This document shows positions 41,950-51,063 of a DNA stretch of 64,000 nucleotides, piece by piece. The notes beneath the pieces were generated by a model. That model was not told the origin of the DNA. It saw only the letters and a program-made list of their open reading frames with translations, and searched no databases. How positions within the stretch are numbered: the stretch's first letter is position 1; every line of letters begins with the position of its first letter. The stretch lies in contig CALXAH010000010.1 in the NCBI GenBank assembly GCA_944386225.1, positions 19,115 to 83,114 on the forward strand. Reading direction: 5' to 3'. Made by a program: the position numbers and the translations under genes. The stretch is from an uncultured Gemmiger sp. GTDB taxonomy: Bacteria > Bacillota > Clostridia > Oscillospirales > Ruminococcaceae.

Positions 41950-42174
41950 ATGTTTGAGAAGGTCAAGAAGATCGTTGTGGATACCCTGAACTGCGAGATG
42001 GAGGACGTGACCATGGAGGCCCGTCTGGCGGAGGATCTGGAGGCGGACAGCCTGGACGCGGTGGAGCTGAACATGGCCCTGGAAGACGAGCTGGGCGCCG
42101 GCGTGCCGGACGAGGAGCTGGCCAACATGAAGACCGTGGGCGACATCGTGAACTATCTGGAGGCCCACGCCTGA
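41950..42174 (+). CDS. acpP: Acyl carrier protein
   Basis: A 74-residue acidic acyl carrier protein. The phosphopantetheine attachment serine is S34 in EADSLDAVEL. It carries growing acyl chains between the fab enzymes. AGAAGGA precedes the ATG. It is the first gene of the cluster, following a strong promoter with an operator-like palindrome, so the whole fab series is probably controlled here. Confidence 0.96.
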   Translation: MFEKVKKIVVDTLNCEMEDVTMEARLAEDLEADSLDAVELNMALEDELGAGVPDEELANMKTVGDIVNYLEAHA

Positions 42175-42202
42175 TCGGGCGGCGGCGAGAGGAGGGCTTT
42201 GC

Positions 42203-42631
42203 ATGACACAGCCGGAGCTGTTCGCGCTGATGGATAAATTTGCGGCGGGCGGGCTGACCCGCCTGGAATACGAGGCGGGCGGGGCCCGTCTGGTGCTGGA
42301 AAAATCGGCGCCCGGGCAGGCAGTGCCGGCTCCGGTTCCGGCGGCGGTTCCCGCTGCGGCGGCCGCGCCGGAACCCCCGGCCGGTGAGGAAGGCGCCTGC
42401 ATCAAGGCCCCGCTGGTAGGCACCTTCTATGTGGCGCCCCAGCCGGGGGCCGCCCCCTTTGCCGCTCCGGGCGCCCGGCTGAAAAAAGGCGAGCCGGTCT
42501 GTGTGCTGGAGGCCATGAAGATGATCAATCAGGTGCCCGCCCCCTGCGACTGCGAGGTGCTGGCGGTGCTGGCAAAAGACGGGGAACTGGTGGGCTTTGA
42601 TGCGCCGCTGTTCCGCATCCGGGAGCTGTAA
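42203..42631 (+). CDS. accB: Biotin carboxyl carrier protein of acetyl-CoA carboxylase
   Basis: A 142-residue BCCP. The N-terminal helical domain (LFALMDKFAAGGLTRLEYE) is followed by an Ala/Pro linker (residues 38-60) and the biotinyl domain with K106 in EAMKM as biotin site. It shuttles the carboxyl group between AccC and AccDA to form malonyl-CoA. GAGGAGG is upstream, and accC begins three bases after its stop. Confidence 0.96.
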   Translation: MTQPELFALMDKFAAGGLTRLEYEAGGARLVLEKSAPGQAVPAPVPAAVPAAAAAPEPPAGEEGACIKAPLVGTFYVAPQPGAAPFAAPGARLKKGEPVCVLEAMKMINQVPAPCDCEVLAVLAKDGELVGFDAPLFRIREL

Positions 42632-42634
42632 ACC

Positions 42635-44014
42635 ATGCTGAAACGAGTGCTGATCGCCAACCGGGGCGAAATCGCGGTGCGGATCATCCGCGCCTGCCGG
42701 GAACTGGATATTGAAACGGTGGCGGTGTACTCCACCGCCGACGCGCAGTCGCTGCCGGTGCAGCTGGCCACCCGGGCGGTCTGCATCGGGCCGCCCCGCG
42801 CCGCCGACAGCTATCTGAACCAGACGGCGGTGCTTGCCGCCGCGGTGGAAAGCGGCTGTGACGGGGTGCACCCGGGATACGGCTTTCTGTCGGAAAACGC
42901 CGACTTTGCCGACCTGTGTGCCCGCTGTGGGCTGAAATTCATCGGCCCTTCCGGGGATGTCATCCGCCGCATGGGCAACAAGGCCGCGGCCCGGGCGCTG
43001 ATGCAAAGCGCCGGGGTGCCGGTGGTGCCCGGCTCGGACGGCCCGGTGCCCGACGCGCAGACGGCGGCCCGGGTAGCCGAAACGATCGGCTATCCGGTGC
43101 TGCTCAAAGCCAGCGCCGGGGGCGGCGGACGGGGGATGCGCCGGGTGTATGATCCCGAAAACCTGATTTCCGCCTTTGAAGAAGCCCGGGCCGAGGCGGT
43201 TGCCTGCTTCGGCGACGGGGAGATGTATCTGGAAAAACTGATCCTGAATCCGCGCCATATCGAGTTTCAGATCCTGGCCGACAGCCAGGGCAACGTGGTG
43301 CATTTAGGGGAACGGGACTGCTCCATCCAGCGGCGCAACCAGAAACTGATGGAGGAATCCCCCAGCCGGGCCCTCACCGACCAGCTGCGTGCCCGGATGG
43401 GCCGGGACGCGGTGCAGGCGGCCCGGGCCTGCGGCTACGAGGGCGCGGGCACGGTGGAGTTCGTGCTGGACAGCGCGGGCAACTACTATTTCATCGAGAT
43501 GAACACCCGCATCCAGGTGGAGCATCCCATTACCGAGATGGTCACCGGCCTGGATCTGGTGCGGGAACAACTGCGGATCGCCGCCGGGCTGGAACTGCCG
43601 GTGCGGCAGGAACAGGTGACCCTCACCGGCCACGCCATCGAAGTGCGGGTCAACGCCGAGGATCCGGCTCATGATTTCCGTCCCGCGCCGGGGATTACCC
43701 GGTTTCTGCATCTGCCCGGCGGCTGCGGGGTGCGGGTGGACACCGCTTTGTACAACGGCTGTGAACTGAGCCCCTGGTACGATTCGCTGGCGGCCAAGGT
43801 CATTGTCCACGCCCCCACCCGCCTGCAGGCCATCCGCCGGATGCGCCGGGCGCTGGAAGAACTGGTGGTGGAGGGCTACCCCACCGGGGCCGACCTGGCC
43901 CACATGATCCTGTATCACCCGGATTATCTCAAGGGCGAGTACGATACCGGCTTTCTGGAACAGAATCTGGAAAGCCTGCTGCGGCTGAGCCGCGTGGAGG
44001 AGGCGAGCGAATGA
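42635..44014 (+). CDS. accC: Biotin carboxylase
   Basis: A 459-residue ATP-grasp enzyme that carboxylates the biotin of AccB using bicarbonate. The N-terminal KRVLIANRGEIAVRIIRACRELDI, the glycine-rich ATP loop KASAGGGGRGMR, EKLILNPRHIEFQIL and the active-site segment FIEMNTRIQVEHPITEMVTGLDLV are all intact. It ends in a four-base overlap (ATGA) with accD, showing translational coupling. Confidence 0.97.
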   Translation: MLKRVLIANRGEIAVRIIRACRELDIETVAVYSTADAQSLPVQLATRAVCIGPPRAADSYLNQTAVLAAAVESGCDGVHPGYGFLSENADFADLCARCGLKFIGPSGDVIRRMGNKAAARALMQSAGVPVVPGSDGPVPDAQTAARVAETIGYPVLLKASAGGGGRGMRRVYDPENLISAFEEARAEAVACFGDGEMYLEKLILNPRHIEFQILADSQGNVVHLGERDCSIQRRNQKLMEESPSRALTDQLRARMGRDAVQAARACGYEGAGTVEFVLDSAGNYYFIEMNTRIQVEHPITEMVTGLDLVREQLRIAAGLELPVRQEQVTLTGHAIEVRVNAEDPAHDFRPAPGITRFLHLPGGCGVRVDTALYNGCELSPWYDSLAAKVIVHAPTRLQAIRRMRRALEELVVEGYPTGADLAHMILYHPDYLKGEYDTGFLEQNLESLLRLSRVEEASE

Positions 44015-44901
44015 ACGACTGGTTTGCCGCCCGGCGGCAGCGGATGCTGCGGCTCAAGGTGCGGCGGGAGGGCGAGCGCCCCTTTACGCCCCGCCTCTCG
44101 GCCGCCGCGCCGGTGTTTGAACAGTGCCCCCGCTGCCGTGCGGCTGTGACCCGGGCCCGCTGGGAGAAAAACCGGCTGGTCTGCCCGGAATGCGGATTCC
44201 ACCGTCCGGTGGGGGCCTACCGGCGGCTGTCCATGGTGCTGGATCCGGGCACCTTTCAGGAACTGGATCCGGAACTGGCCGCCGGCGACCCGCTGGATTT
44301 CCCCGGCTACGGGGAAAAGCTGGCGGGGCTGCGCCGCCGCACCGGCCTGCGGGAAGCCGCCGTGGCCGCCAGAGGGCGGATCGGCGGGCTGCCTGTGGTG
44401 GTGGCGGTGCTGGACAGCCGGTTTCTGATGGGCAGCATGGGGGTGGCCGTGGGGGAGAAGATCGCCTGCGCCGCCGAGACCGCCGAAAAAGCCCGGCTGC
44501 CGCTGGTGATCTTCTGCGCCTCCGGCGGGGCCCGGATGCAGGAGGGAATCCTCTCCCTGATGCAGATGGGCAAAACCGCCGCCGCCGTGACCCGCTTCCG
44601 GGAAAAGGGCGGGCTGTACATTGCGTACCTGACCCATCCCACCACCGGCGGGGTCACCGCCAGCTTTGCCATGCTGGGGGACATCACCCTGGCCGAACCG
44701 GAAGCCCTGATCGGGTTTGCCGGGCCCCGGGTGATCGAACAGACCATTGGCGAAAAGCTGCCCGCGGGATTCCAGCGGGCGGAATATCTGCAGGAGCACG
44801 GTTTTGTGGACGCGGTGGTGCCCCGGGACGAAATGCGGGACACCCTGGCAAAGCTGCTGCGCCTGCATCAAAAAGGAGGTGCGCGCCGTGACGCAGAATG
44901 A
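44011..44901 (+). CDS. accD: Acetyl-CoA carboxylase carboxyltransferase beta subunit
   Basis: A 296-residue beta subunit. An N-terminal zinc ribbon (C39/C42 and C58/C61) precedes the crotonase-like carboxyltransferase fold, with FCASGGARMQEGILSLMQM, THPTTGGVTASFAMLGD and GFAGPRVIEQTIGEKLPAGFQ. With AccA it transfers the carboxyl group from biotin to acetyl-CoA. The accA start lies 14 bases inside its end. Confidence 0.97.
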   Translation: MNDWFAARRQRMLRLKVRREGERPFTPRLSAAAPVFEQCPRCRAAVTRARWEKNRLVCPECGFHRPVGAYRRLSMVLDPGTFQELDPELAAGDPLDFPGYGEKLAGLRRRTGLREAAVAARGRIGGLPVVVAVLDSRFLMGSMGVAVGEKIACAAETAEKARLPLVIFCASGGARMQEGILSLMQMGKTAAAVTRFREKGGLYIAYLTHPTTGGVTASFAMLGDITLAEPEALIGFAGPRVIEQTIGEKLPAGFQRAEYLQEHGFVDAVVPRDEMRDTLAKLLRLHQKGGARRDAE

Positions 44902-45715
44902 CGCCATTCCCGCCGCCCGGCGGGTGGCCCTGGCCCGGGAGCCGGGCCGGCCCGGCGTAAGCGGGGCGGTGCAGGCCCTGATCACCGACTTCTTTGAACA
45001 GCGGGGCGACCGGCTTTGCGCCGACGACCCGGCGGTGCTGGCCGGGGTGGGTCTGTTTCACGGCCGCCCGGTCACGGTGCTGGGCACCCGCAAAGGAACC
45101 GACCTGGAACAGAACCTGGCCTGCCATTTCGGCATGCCCACCCCGGAAGGCTACCGCAAGGCGCTGCGGGCCATGGAACAGGCGGAGAAATTCGGCCGCC
45201 CCATCCTGACCTTTGTGGATACGCCGGGGGCCTATCCGGGCCTGGAAGCCGAGGCCCGGGGCCAGGGCGCGGCCATTGCCGCCTGCCTGGCCCGGATGAG
45301 CACCCTCACGGTGCCGCTGATCGCGGTGATCCTGGGAGAAGGCGGCAGCGGCGGGGCGCTGGCCCTGGCCATGGGCAACCGGGTGCTGATGGCGGAAAAC
45401 GCCGTGTATTCGGTGCTCTCGCCGGAGGGGTTCGCCTCCATTCTCTGGAAGGACAGCGCCCGGGCTCAGGAAGCCTGCGAACTGATGAAGCTTACCGCCG
45501 CCGATCTGCTGGAACTGCAGGTCGTTGACCGGATCCTGCCCGAACCGCCCGGCGGCGCGCACACCGATCCGGCGGCTTTCTGGCGCACCGTGGATACGGC
45601 GCTCCGGGATGAGCTGCGCCGGGCGGAAAAGCTGGCCGACCCGGCCCGCCACCGGCAGCGCCGGTTCCGGGCCATGGGCAATGACTGGCTCAGCGCCGGA
45701 AAGGAAACGATATGA
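44888..45715 (+). CDS. accA: Acetyl-CoA carboxylase carboxyltransferase alpha subunit
   Basis: A 275-residue alpha subunit, shorter than the E. coli protein because the N-terminal part is reduced. Family segments are HFGMPTPEGYRKALRAMEQAEKFGRPILTFVDTPGAYPG, GQGAAIAACLARMS, GEGGSGGALALAMGN and YSVLSPEGFASILWKD. The GTG start at 44888 follows AAAGGAGG and overlaps accD. It ends with ATGA overlap to fabH. Confidence 0.96.
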   Translation: MTQNDAIPAARRVALAREPGRPGVSGAVQALITDFFEQRGDRLCADDPAVLAGVGLFHGRPVTVLGTRKGTDLEQNLACHFGMPTPEGYRKALRAMEQAEKFGRPILTFVDTPGAYPGLEAEARGQGAAIAACLARMSTLTVPLIAVILGEGGSGGALALAMGNRVLMAENAVYSVLSPEGFASILWKDSARAQEACELMKLTAADLLELQVVDRILPEPPGGAHTDPAAFWRTVDTALRDELRRAEKLADPARHRQRRFRAMGNDWLSAGKETI

Positions 45716-46653
45716 ACGGATTGCAACTGTTGGGAACCGGGCGCTGCCTGCCGGGCCGCCGGGTGACCAACGAGGATTTTGCCCGCACCCTGGATACCAG
45801 CGACGAATGGATCACCGAGCGTACCGGCATCCGGCAGCGGTATTTCTGTGTCGAGGGGGAAACCGCCGTCTCGCTGGCGGTGGGCGCCGCCCGGCAGGCG
45901 CTGGAGGATGCGGGCGTACAGCCCGGGCAGGTGGGCCTGTGTATTGCAGCCACCTTTACCGCCGACCGGCGCACCCCCGCCCTGGCCTGCGAGGTGCAGG
46001 CCGCGCTGGGGCTGCCCCAGACCGCCCTGTGCCTGGACATAAACGCCGCCTGCACCGGTTTTGTGGCCGCGCTGGAAACCGCCCGCTGCCTGCTGCTGGG
46101 CGGCCAGCTGGCTGGCCCCTTTGCCCTGGTGCTGGGGGCGGAAAAGATCAGCAGCCTGCTGGATTTCTCCGACCGCAGCACCTGCGTGCTGTTCGGGGAC
46201 GGGGCGGGCGCGGCCGTGGTGCGGCTGGAACCGCAGGCCCCCTGGGCGGCAGTATTCGGCACCCGGGGCGACGGGCAGGTGCTGCACGGCGGCGGCCCGG
46301 AGGATCCCTATCTGGCCATGGACGGCCGGGCGGTGTTCCGGTTTGCGGTGGAAACGGTGCCGGTGTGTATCCGGGCGGTGCTGGACAAAGCGGGGCTGAC
46401 CCTGGACGCGGTGGATCATCTGGTGCTGCACCAGGCAAACAGCCGCATCATCCACAGCATCGCCAAAAAGCTGGAACAGGCCCCGGCCCGGTTTTACGAG
46501 AATATGCAGCGGTACGGCAACACCTCGGCGGCCAGCATCCCCATCGCACTGGACGAAATGCGCCGGGCGGGGCAGCTGTGCCCGGGCCAGACGGTGCTCT
46601 GCGCGGGATTCGGCGCGGGGCTTACCTGGGGCGGCGTGCTGCTGCGGGTATAA
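45712..46653 (+). CDS. fabH: Beta-ketoacyl-ACP synthase III
   Basis: A 313-residue KAS III that condenses acetyl- or branched acyl-CoA with malonyl-ACP to start chains. The catalytic triad is C114 (INAACTGF), H240 (VLHQAN) and N270 (YGNTSAASIP). The ATG overlaps the accA stop (ATGA), and AAAGGAA serves as ribosome site. Starter-unit choice, and so straight or branched fatty acids, cannot be read from the sequence. Confidence 0.97.
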   Translation: MNGLQLLGTGRCLPGRRVTNEDFARTLDTSDEWITERTGIRQRYFCVEGETAVSLAVGAARQALEDAGVQPGQVGLCIAATFTADRRTPALACEVQAALGLPQTALCLDINAACTGFVAALETARCLLLGGQLAGPFALVLGAEKISSLLDFSDRSTCVLFGDGAGAAVVRLEPQAPWAAVFGTRGDGQVLHGGGPEDPYLAMDGRAVFRFAVETVPVCIRAVLDKAGLTLDAVDHLVLHQANSRIIHSIAKKLEQAPARFYENMQRYGNTSAASIPIALDEMRRAGQLCPGQTVLCAGFGAGLTWGGVLLRV

Positions 46654-46665
46654 CAAGGAGGAACT

Positions 46666-47613
46666 ATGCGTTTGGATACAATCCTGGGAATCAAATATCC
46701 CTTTATTCAGGGCGGTATGGCCAACATCGCCACCGGCGAATTTGCCGCCGCCGTTTCCAATGCGGGGGCGCTGGGCCTGATCGGGGCGGGCGGTATGGAC
46801 GCCGAGACCCTGCGCAGCCACATCCGCCGCTGCCGGCAGCTGACCGATAAGCCCTTCGGCGTGAACATCATGCTCATGAACCCCGCCGCCCCCGAGATGG
46901 CCAGGATCGTGGTGGAGGAACAGGTGGCGGTGGTCACCACCGGCGCGGGCAACCCGGGCGCCTATGTGCCCATGTGGAAAGAAGCGGGCATCAAGGTGTT
47001 CCCGGTGGTGGCCGCCACCGTGCTGGCCCGCCGTCTGGCCGGGCTGGGGGTGGACGGCGTGATCGCCGAGGGCACCGAAAGCGGCGGCCATGTGGGCGAG
47101 ATGACCACCATGGCCCTGGTGCCCCAGGTGGTGGACGCCATGAAGGAGTTCGGCATTCCGGTGATCGCCGCGGGCGGCATTGCGGACGGCCGCCAGCTGG
47201 CGGCTGCCTTTGCCCTGGGGGCGGTGGGCGTACAGCTGGGCACCTGCCTGCTGGCCAGCACCGAGTGCCCCATCCACGAAAACTACAAACAGGCGCTGCT
47301 GGCGGCCAAGGATTCCGATACCGTGGTCACCGGCCGCAACGGCGGCACACCGGTGCGGGTGCTGAAAAACAAGATGACCCGCGCCTACCTGAGCCGGGAA
47401 AAGGCCGGGGCCGACAAGATGGAACTGGAACAGTTCACCCTGGGTTCCCTGCGGCGGGCCGTGTTTGAAGGCGACACCGAAACCGGCAGCCTGATGGCCG
47501 GGCAGGTGGCGGGCATGCTGCGCGAGGTGCGCCCGCTGGCCGATATCTTGGAAGACCTGTGGCGCGGCTGTGGCGATACGGTTGCCCGTCTGGACAGCCA
47601 GGTGCAGAAGTAA
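46666..47613 (+). CDS. fabK: Enoyl-ACP reductase II (FMN-dependent FabK)
   Basis: A 315-residue FabK, a TIM-barrel FMN enzyme for the last reduction step of elongation. Landmarks are YPFIQGGMANIATGEFAAAVSNAGALGLIGAG, EGTESGGHVGEMTTMALVPQVVDA, the FMN phosphate site IPVIAAGGIADGRQLAAAFALGAVGVQLGTCLLAS. No FabI is visible in the window, so this enzyme probably carries the step, and triclosan would be a poor inhibitor. AAGGAGG precedes the ATG. Confidence 0.96.
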   Translation: MRLDTILGIKYPFIQGGMANIATGEFAAAVSNAGALGLIGAGGMDAETLRSHIRRCRQLTDKPFGVNIMLMNPAAPEMARIVVEEQVAVVTTGAGNPGAYVPMWKEAGIKVFPVVAATVLARRLAGLGVDGVIAEGTESGGHVGEMTTMALVPQVVDAMKEFGIPVIAAGGIADGRQLAAAFALGAVGVQLGTCLLASTECPIHENYKQALLAAKDSDTVVTGRNGGTPVRVLKNKMTRAYLSREKAGADKMELEQFTLGSLRRAVFEGDTETGSLMAGQVAGMLREVRPLADILEDLWRGCGDTVARLDSQVQK

Positions 47614-47626
47614 GGAGGAAAACGGC

Positions 47627-48571
47627 ATGAAACTGGCGCTGTTGTTTGCGGGCCAGGGGGCCCAGCACGCCGGGATGGGGGCGGATCTGTACGAGCAGTT
47701 CCCGGCCTTCCGGCAGGTATTGGACGAATGCGCCGCCGGGGTGGAGTTCGACCTGAAATCCCTCTGCTTTGCGGGCCCCGACGAAACCCTGAACCAGACC
47801 CGGTACACCCAGCCCTGCATGGTGGCGTTTGCCGCCGGGGTCACCCGGGTGCTGCAGGAGGCCGGCGCGCAGCCGGCAGCGGCAGCGGGCCTGAGCCTGG
47901 GCGAGTATTCCGCCCTCTGTGCCGCGGGGGTGTTCAGCCCCCGGCAGGCGGTGGAGCTGGCGGCGTTCCGGGGCGCGGCGATGGAACAGGCGGTGCAGGG
48001 CCGTGCCAGCGGCATGGCCGCCGTGCTGGGCCTGGACCGCAAGACCCTGGCGGACGCCTGCGCCGGGGCCTCGGCTTTGGGTGTGGTGGAGATCGCCAAC
48101 TACAACTGCCCCGGCCAGATGGCCATTGCCGGGGACGCCGCTGCCGTGGAGCGGGCCTGCGAACTGGCCAAACAGGCGGGGGCGCGGCGCTGTGTGCCGC
48201 TCAAGGTATCCGGGCCGTTCCATACCTCCCTGATGGCCCCCGCGGCCAGCGCGCTGGCGGAGCGGTTCACCCGGGAGCCTTTCGGAGAAATGAACTTCCC
48301 GGTGTATTTCAACTGCCTGGGCGGGCCCATGGGGGCCGGGGACACCGTTCCCGCCCTGCTGGAAAAGCAGGTGCGCTCCAGCGTGTACATGGAGGATACC
48401 CTGCGCCGTCTGGCGGATGAGGGGTTCGACCGGGTGATCGAGATCGGCCCGGGCCGGGTACTGTCCGGCCTGTGGAAAAAAACGGTGACCGAGCGCAAGG
48501 TGCCGGTGCTGGGGGTGGAGACCGCCCAGGAACTGGCCGAGGCGGTGCGGATGCTGCAGGAGGAAAACTGA
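47627..48571 (+). CDS. fabD: Malonyl-CoA:ACP transacylase
   Basis: A 314-residue transacylase moving malonyl from CoA to ACP. The active-site Ser is S90 in GLSLGEYSAL, the His is in SGPFHTSLM and the oxyanion Gln in FAGQGAQ at the start. The ATG at 47627 follows AAGGAGGAA; an earlier in-frame ATG in fabK is discounted. It ends directly against fabG with no gap. Confidence 0.97.
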   Translation: MKLALLFAGQGAQHAGMGADLYEQFPAFRQVLDECAAGVEFDLKSLCFAGPDETLNQTRYTQPCMVAFAAGVTRVLQEAGAQPAAAAGLSLGEYSALCAAGVFSPRQAVELAAFRGAAMEQAVQGRASGMAAVLGLDRKTLADACAGASALGVVEIANYNCPGQMAIAGDAAAVERACELAKQAGARRCVPLKVSGPFHTSLMAPAASALAERFTREPFGEMNFPVYFNCLGGPMGAGDTVPALLEKQVRSSVYMEDTLRRLADEGFDRVIEIGPGRVLSGLWKKTVTERKVPVLGVETAQELAEAVRMLQEEN

Positions 48572-49318
48572 ATGGAACAGATGGCAAAACGGGCGCTGGT
48601 CACCGGCGGCAGCCGGGGTATCGGCCGGGCGGTCTGCCTGGCGCTGGCAGCCCGGGGTATGCGGGTGGCGGTGAACTACGCGGGCAACGCGGCCGCCGCC
48701 GAAGAGGTGGTGCAGGAATGCCTGCGCCGGGGCGCGCCGGATGCCTTTGCGGTGCAGGCGGATGTGTCCGACATCGAACAGGCCCGGGCGCTGGTAGCTG
48801 CCGTGAGTGAACGGTGGGGCGGCGTGGACGTGCTGGTGAACAACGCGGGCATCACCCGGGACGGGCTGCTGATGCGGATGAGCGAGCAGGATTTCGACGC
48901 GGTGCTGGCCACCAATCTGAAAGGGGCCTTTGCCTGTATGCAGGCGGTCATGCGGCCGATGATGAAGCAGCGCTGGGGCCGGATCGTGAACCTGTCCAGC
49001 GTGGTGGGGCTGCGGGGCAACCTGGGCCAGGCCAACTACGCCGCCAGCAAGGCGGGGCTGATCGGCATGTCCAAGAGTGCCGCCAAGGAGCTGGCAAGCC
49101 GCGGCATCACGGTGAACTGCGTGGCCCCCGGCTTTATTGAAACGGATATGACCGCCGTGCTGCCGGAATCGGTGCGCACCGCGCTGCTGGGGCAGATCCC
49201 CCTGGCGCGACTGGGCGCGGCGGAGGAGGTGGCCGCGGCGGTGGCGTTCCTCGCTTCGCCGGAGGCGGCGTACATCACCGGCCAGGTGCTCTGTGTGGAC
49301 GGCGGCATGGCCATGTGA
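48572..49318 (+). CDS. fabG: 3-oxoacyl-ACP reductase
   Basis: A 248-residue short-chain dehydrogenase. The NADPH loop is TGGSRGIG (residues 11-18), NNAG follows near residue 90, and the catalytic residues are S143, Y156 and K160 (NYAASK). It reduces beta-ketoacyl-ACP. The ATG at 48572 follows AGGAGGA inside the end of fabD; a second ATG at 48584 is possible and would give a shorter N-terminus. Confidence 0.97.
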   Translation: MEQMAKRALVTGGSRGIGRAVCLALAARGMRVAVNYAGNAAAAEEVVQECLRRGAPDAFAVQADVSDIEQARALVAAVSERWGGVDVLVNNAGITRDGLLMRMSEQDFDAVLATNLKGAFACMQAVMRPMMKQRWGRIVNLSSVVGLRGNLGQANYAASKAGLIGMSKSAAKELASRGITVNCVAPGFIETDMTAVLPESVRTALLGQIPLARLGAAEEVAAAVAFLASPEAAYITGQVLCVDGGMAM

Positions 49319-49332
49319 ACAGGAGGCGCAAG

Positions 49333-50574
49333 ATGGAAAAACGACGGGTAGTAATCACCGGCATGGGCGCGGTGACCCCGCTGGGGCTGACCCTGGCGGA
49401 CAGCTGGGCGGCGGTCAAACGGGGGAAATGCGGCATCGGCCCCATTACCCTCTATGATCCGGCCGGCCAGAAGGTAAGCCTGGCGGCGGAGGTCAAGAAC
49501 TTTGACCCCACCGCGTTTCTGGATAAAAAGGAAGCCCGCAAGCTGGACCGGTGCGTGCAGTTTGCCCTCTCCGCCGCCGACCAGGCGGTGGCGTCGGCAG
49601 GGCTTCGGATGGAGCAGGAGGACGCCGGGCGCTGCGCGGTGTTCTTTGCCAGCGGTATCGGCGGTTTCACCACCATCCAGGCCGAGTGCCTGAAAGGGGC
49701 CGAAAAGGGCTACGACCGGGTGTCCCCCTTCTTTATCCCCATGGTGATCGCCAACATGGCCGCGGGCAACATTGCCATCCGGCACGGGTTCGGGGGCATG
49801 TGCACCTGCCCGGTAACCGCCTGCGCCTCCGGCACCAACGCGGTGGGGGACGCCTTCCGCCATATCCGGGACGGCTACGCCGAAGTGGCGCTGGCGGGCG
49901 GCACCGAAGCCTCCATCACCCCGCTGGCCATGGGCGGTTTTACCTCCCTGCACGCGCTGCATACCGGCGATGACCCGGCCTGTGCGTCGGTTCCCTTTGA
50001 CGCGCGCCGTTCCGGCTTTGTGATGGGGGAGGGCGCGGGTGCGCTGCTGCTGGAGGAATACGGGCACGCGGTGCGCCGGGGCGCCACCATTCTGGCGGAG
50101 GTGGCGGGCTACGGCGTCTCCTGCGACGCCCACCACATCACCGCCCCCCTGCCGGACGGTTCCGGCGCGGCCCGGGCCATGACCCTGGCGCTGGCCGACG
50201 GCGGCATATCGCCGGAGCAGGTGGGCTATATCAACGCCCACGGCACCTCCACCCAGCTGAACGACGCGGGGGAGACCGCGGCGGTCAGGCTGGCGTTCGG
50301 CGCCCACGCGGCAAAGCTGGCGGTCAGCTCCACCAAGTCCATGACCGGCCACCTGCTGGGGGCCGCCGGGGCGGTGGAGGCGGCGTTCACCGCGCTGGCG
50401 CTGCGGGAAGATTTCCTGCCCGCCACCATCCACTACGAGCAGCCCGACCCGGCCTGCGACCTGGACGTGGTGCCCAACACCGGCCGCGCGGCCCGGGTAG
50501 AGTACGCCATGTCCAACTCGCTGGGCTTTGGCGGGCATAACGCCAGCATTCTGCTGAAAAAATGGGAGGACTGA
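49333..50574 (+). CDS. fabF: Beta-ketoacyl-ACP synthase II
   Basis: A 413-residue elongating condensing enzyme with catalytic C164 (VTACASGTNA), H303 (NAHGTST) and H340 (MTGHLLGA). The ATG at 49333 is chosen because AGGAGG lies six bases upstream; the in-frame GTG at 49315 overlaps fabG and places that ribosome site inside the gene. No separate fabB is in the cluster, so FabF may also serve unsaturated-chain elongation. Confidence 0.97.
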   Translation: MEKRRVVITGMGAVTPLGLTLADSWAAVKRGKCGIGPITLYDPAGQKVSLAAEVKNFDPTAFLDKKEARKLDRCVQFALSAADQAVASAGLRMEQEDAGRCAVFFASGIGGFTTIQAECLKGAEKGYDRVSPFFIPMVIANMAAGNIAIRHGFGGMCTCPVTACASGTNAVGDAFRHIRDGYAEVALAGGTEASITPLAMGGFTSLHALHTGDDPACASVPFDARRSGFVMGEGAGALLLEEYGHAVRRGATILAEVAGYGVSCDAHHITAPLPDGSGAARAMTLALADGGISPEQVGYINAHGTSTQLNDAGETAAVRLAFGAHAAKLAVSSTKSMTGHLLGAAGAVEAAFTALALREDFLPATIHYEQPDPACDLDVVPNTGRAARVEYAMSNSLGFGGHNASILLKKWED

Positions 50575-50576
50575 GC

Positions 50577-51002
50577 ATGACACTGGATTCCAACGAGATT
50601 ATGCAGGTGCTGCCCCACCGGTTCCCTTTCCAGCTGGTGGACCGCATCACCGCCTGTGAGCCGGGCGTGCGGGCCGAGGGCCGCAAGTGCGTGTCGGTGG
50701 GCGAGCCTTTTTTCTGCGGGCATTTTCCCCAGCTGCATGTGATGCCCGGGGTGCTGATCCTGGAGGCCATGGCCCAGGTGGGGGCGGTGGCGCTTCTCAC
50801 CGAGGAAGAAAACAAGGGCAAGATCGTGCTGTTCGGCGGGGTAAAAAACGCCCGGTTCAAACGGCCGGTCACCCCCGGGGACGTGCTGGAGATGGAGTGC
50901 ACCCTCACTGCCCGCCGCGGCCCGGTGGGGGTGGGCAAGGCGGTGGCCCGGGTGGACGGGCAGCTGGCCGCCACCGCGGAGCTGACCTTTGCCGTCCGTT
51001 GA
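50577..51002 (+). CDS. fabZ: 3-hydroxyacyl-ACP dehydratase
   Basis: A 141-residue hot-dog-fold dehydratase. The catalytic His is in LPHRFPFQLVDRI and the Glu in MPGVLILEAMAQVGAV. It removes water from 3-hydroxyacyl-ACP. The ATG at 50577 follows GGGAGGA two bases after the fabF stop. The -35 box of the next gene's promoter overlaps its last codons. Confidence 0.97.
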   Translation: MTLDSNEIMQVLPHRFPFQLVDRITACEPGVRAEGRKCVSVGEPFFCGHFPQLHVMPGVLILEAMAQVGAVALLTEEENKGKIVLFGGVKNARFKRPVTPGDVLEMECTLTARRGPVGVGKAVARVDGQLAATAELTFAVR

Positions 51003-51027
51003 TTTGTGCGCCCGGAGCAGGTATAAT
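50999..51027 (+). promoter_or_regulatory. Promoter of the fab-cluster marR gene
   Basis: TTGATT (50999-51004), 17-base spacer, perfect TATAAT (51022-51027). It overlaps the end of fabZ, so the regulator can be expressed apart from the operon. Confidence 0.72.
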
Positions 51028-51063
51028 AATGGAAAACGGTGTTTGGGAAAGGATGTCGTTTCC

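Noticed and set aside
45466-48099. An 877-codon minus-strand open frame opposite fabH, fabK and fabD
   Set aside because: Shadow of GC-rich coding sequence; no protein-like motifs and fully antisense to certain genes.
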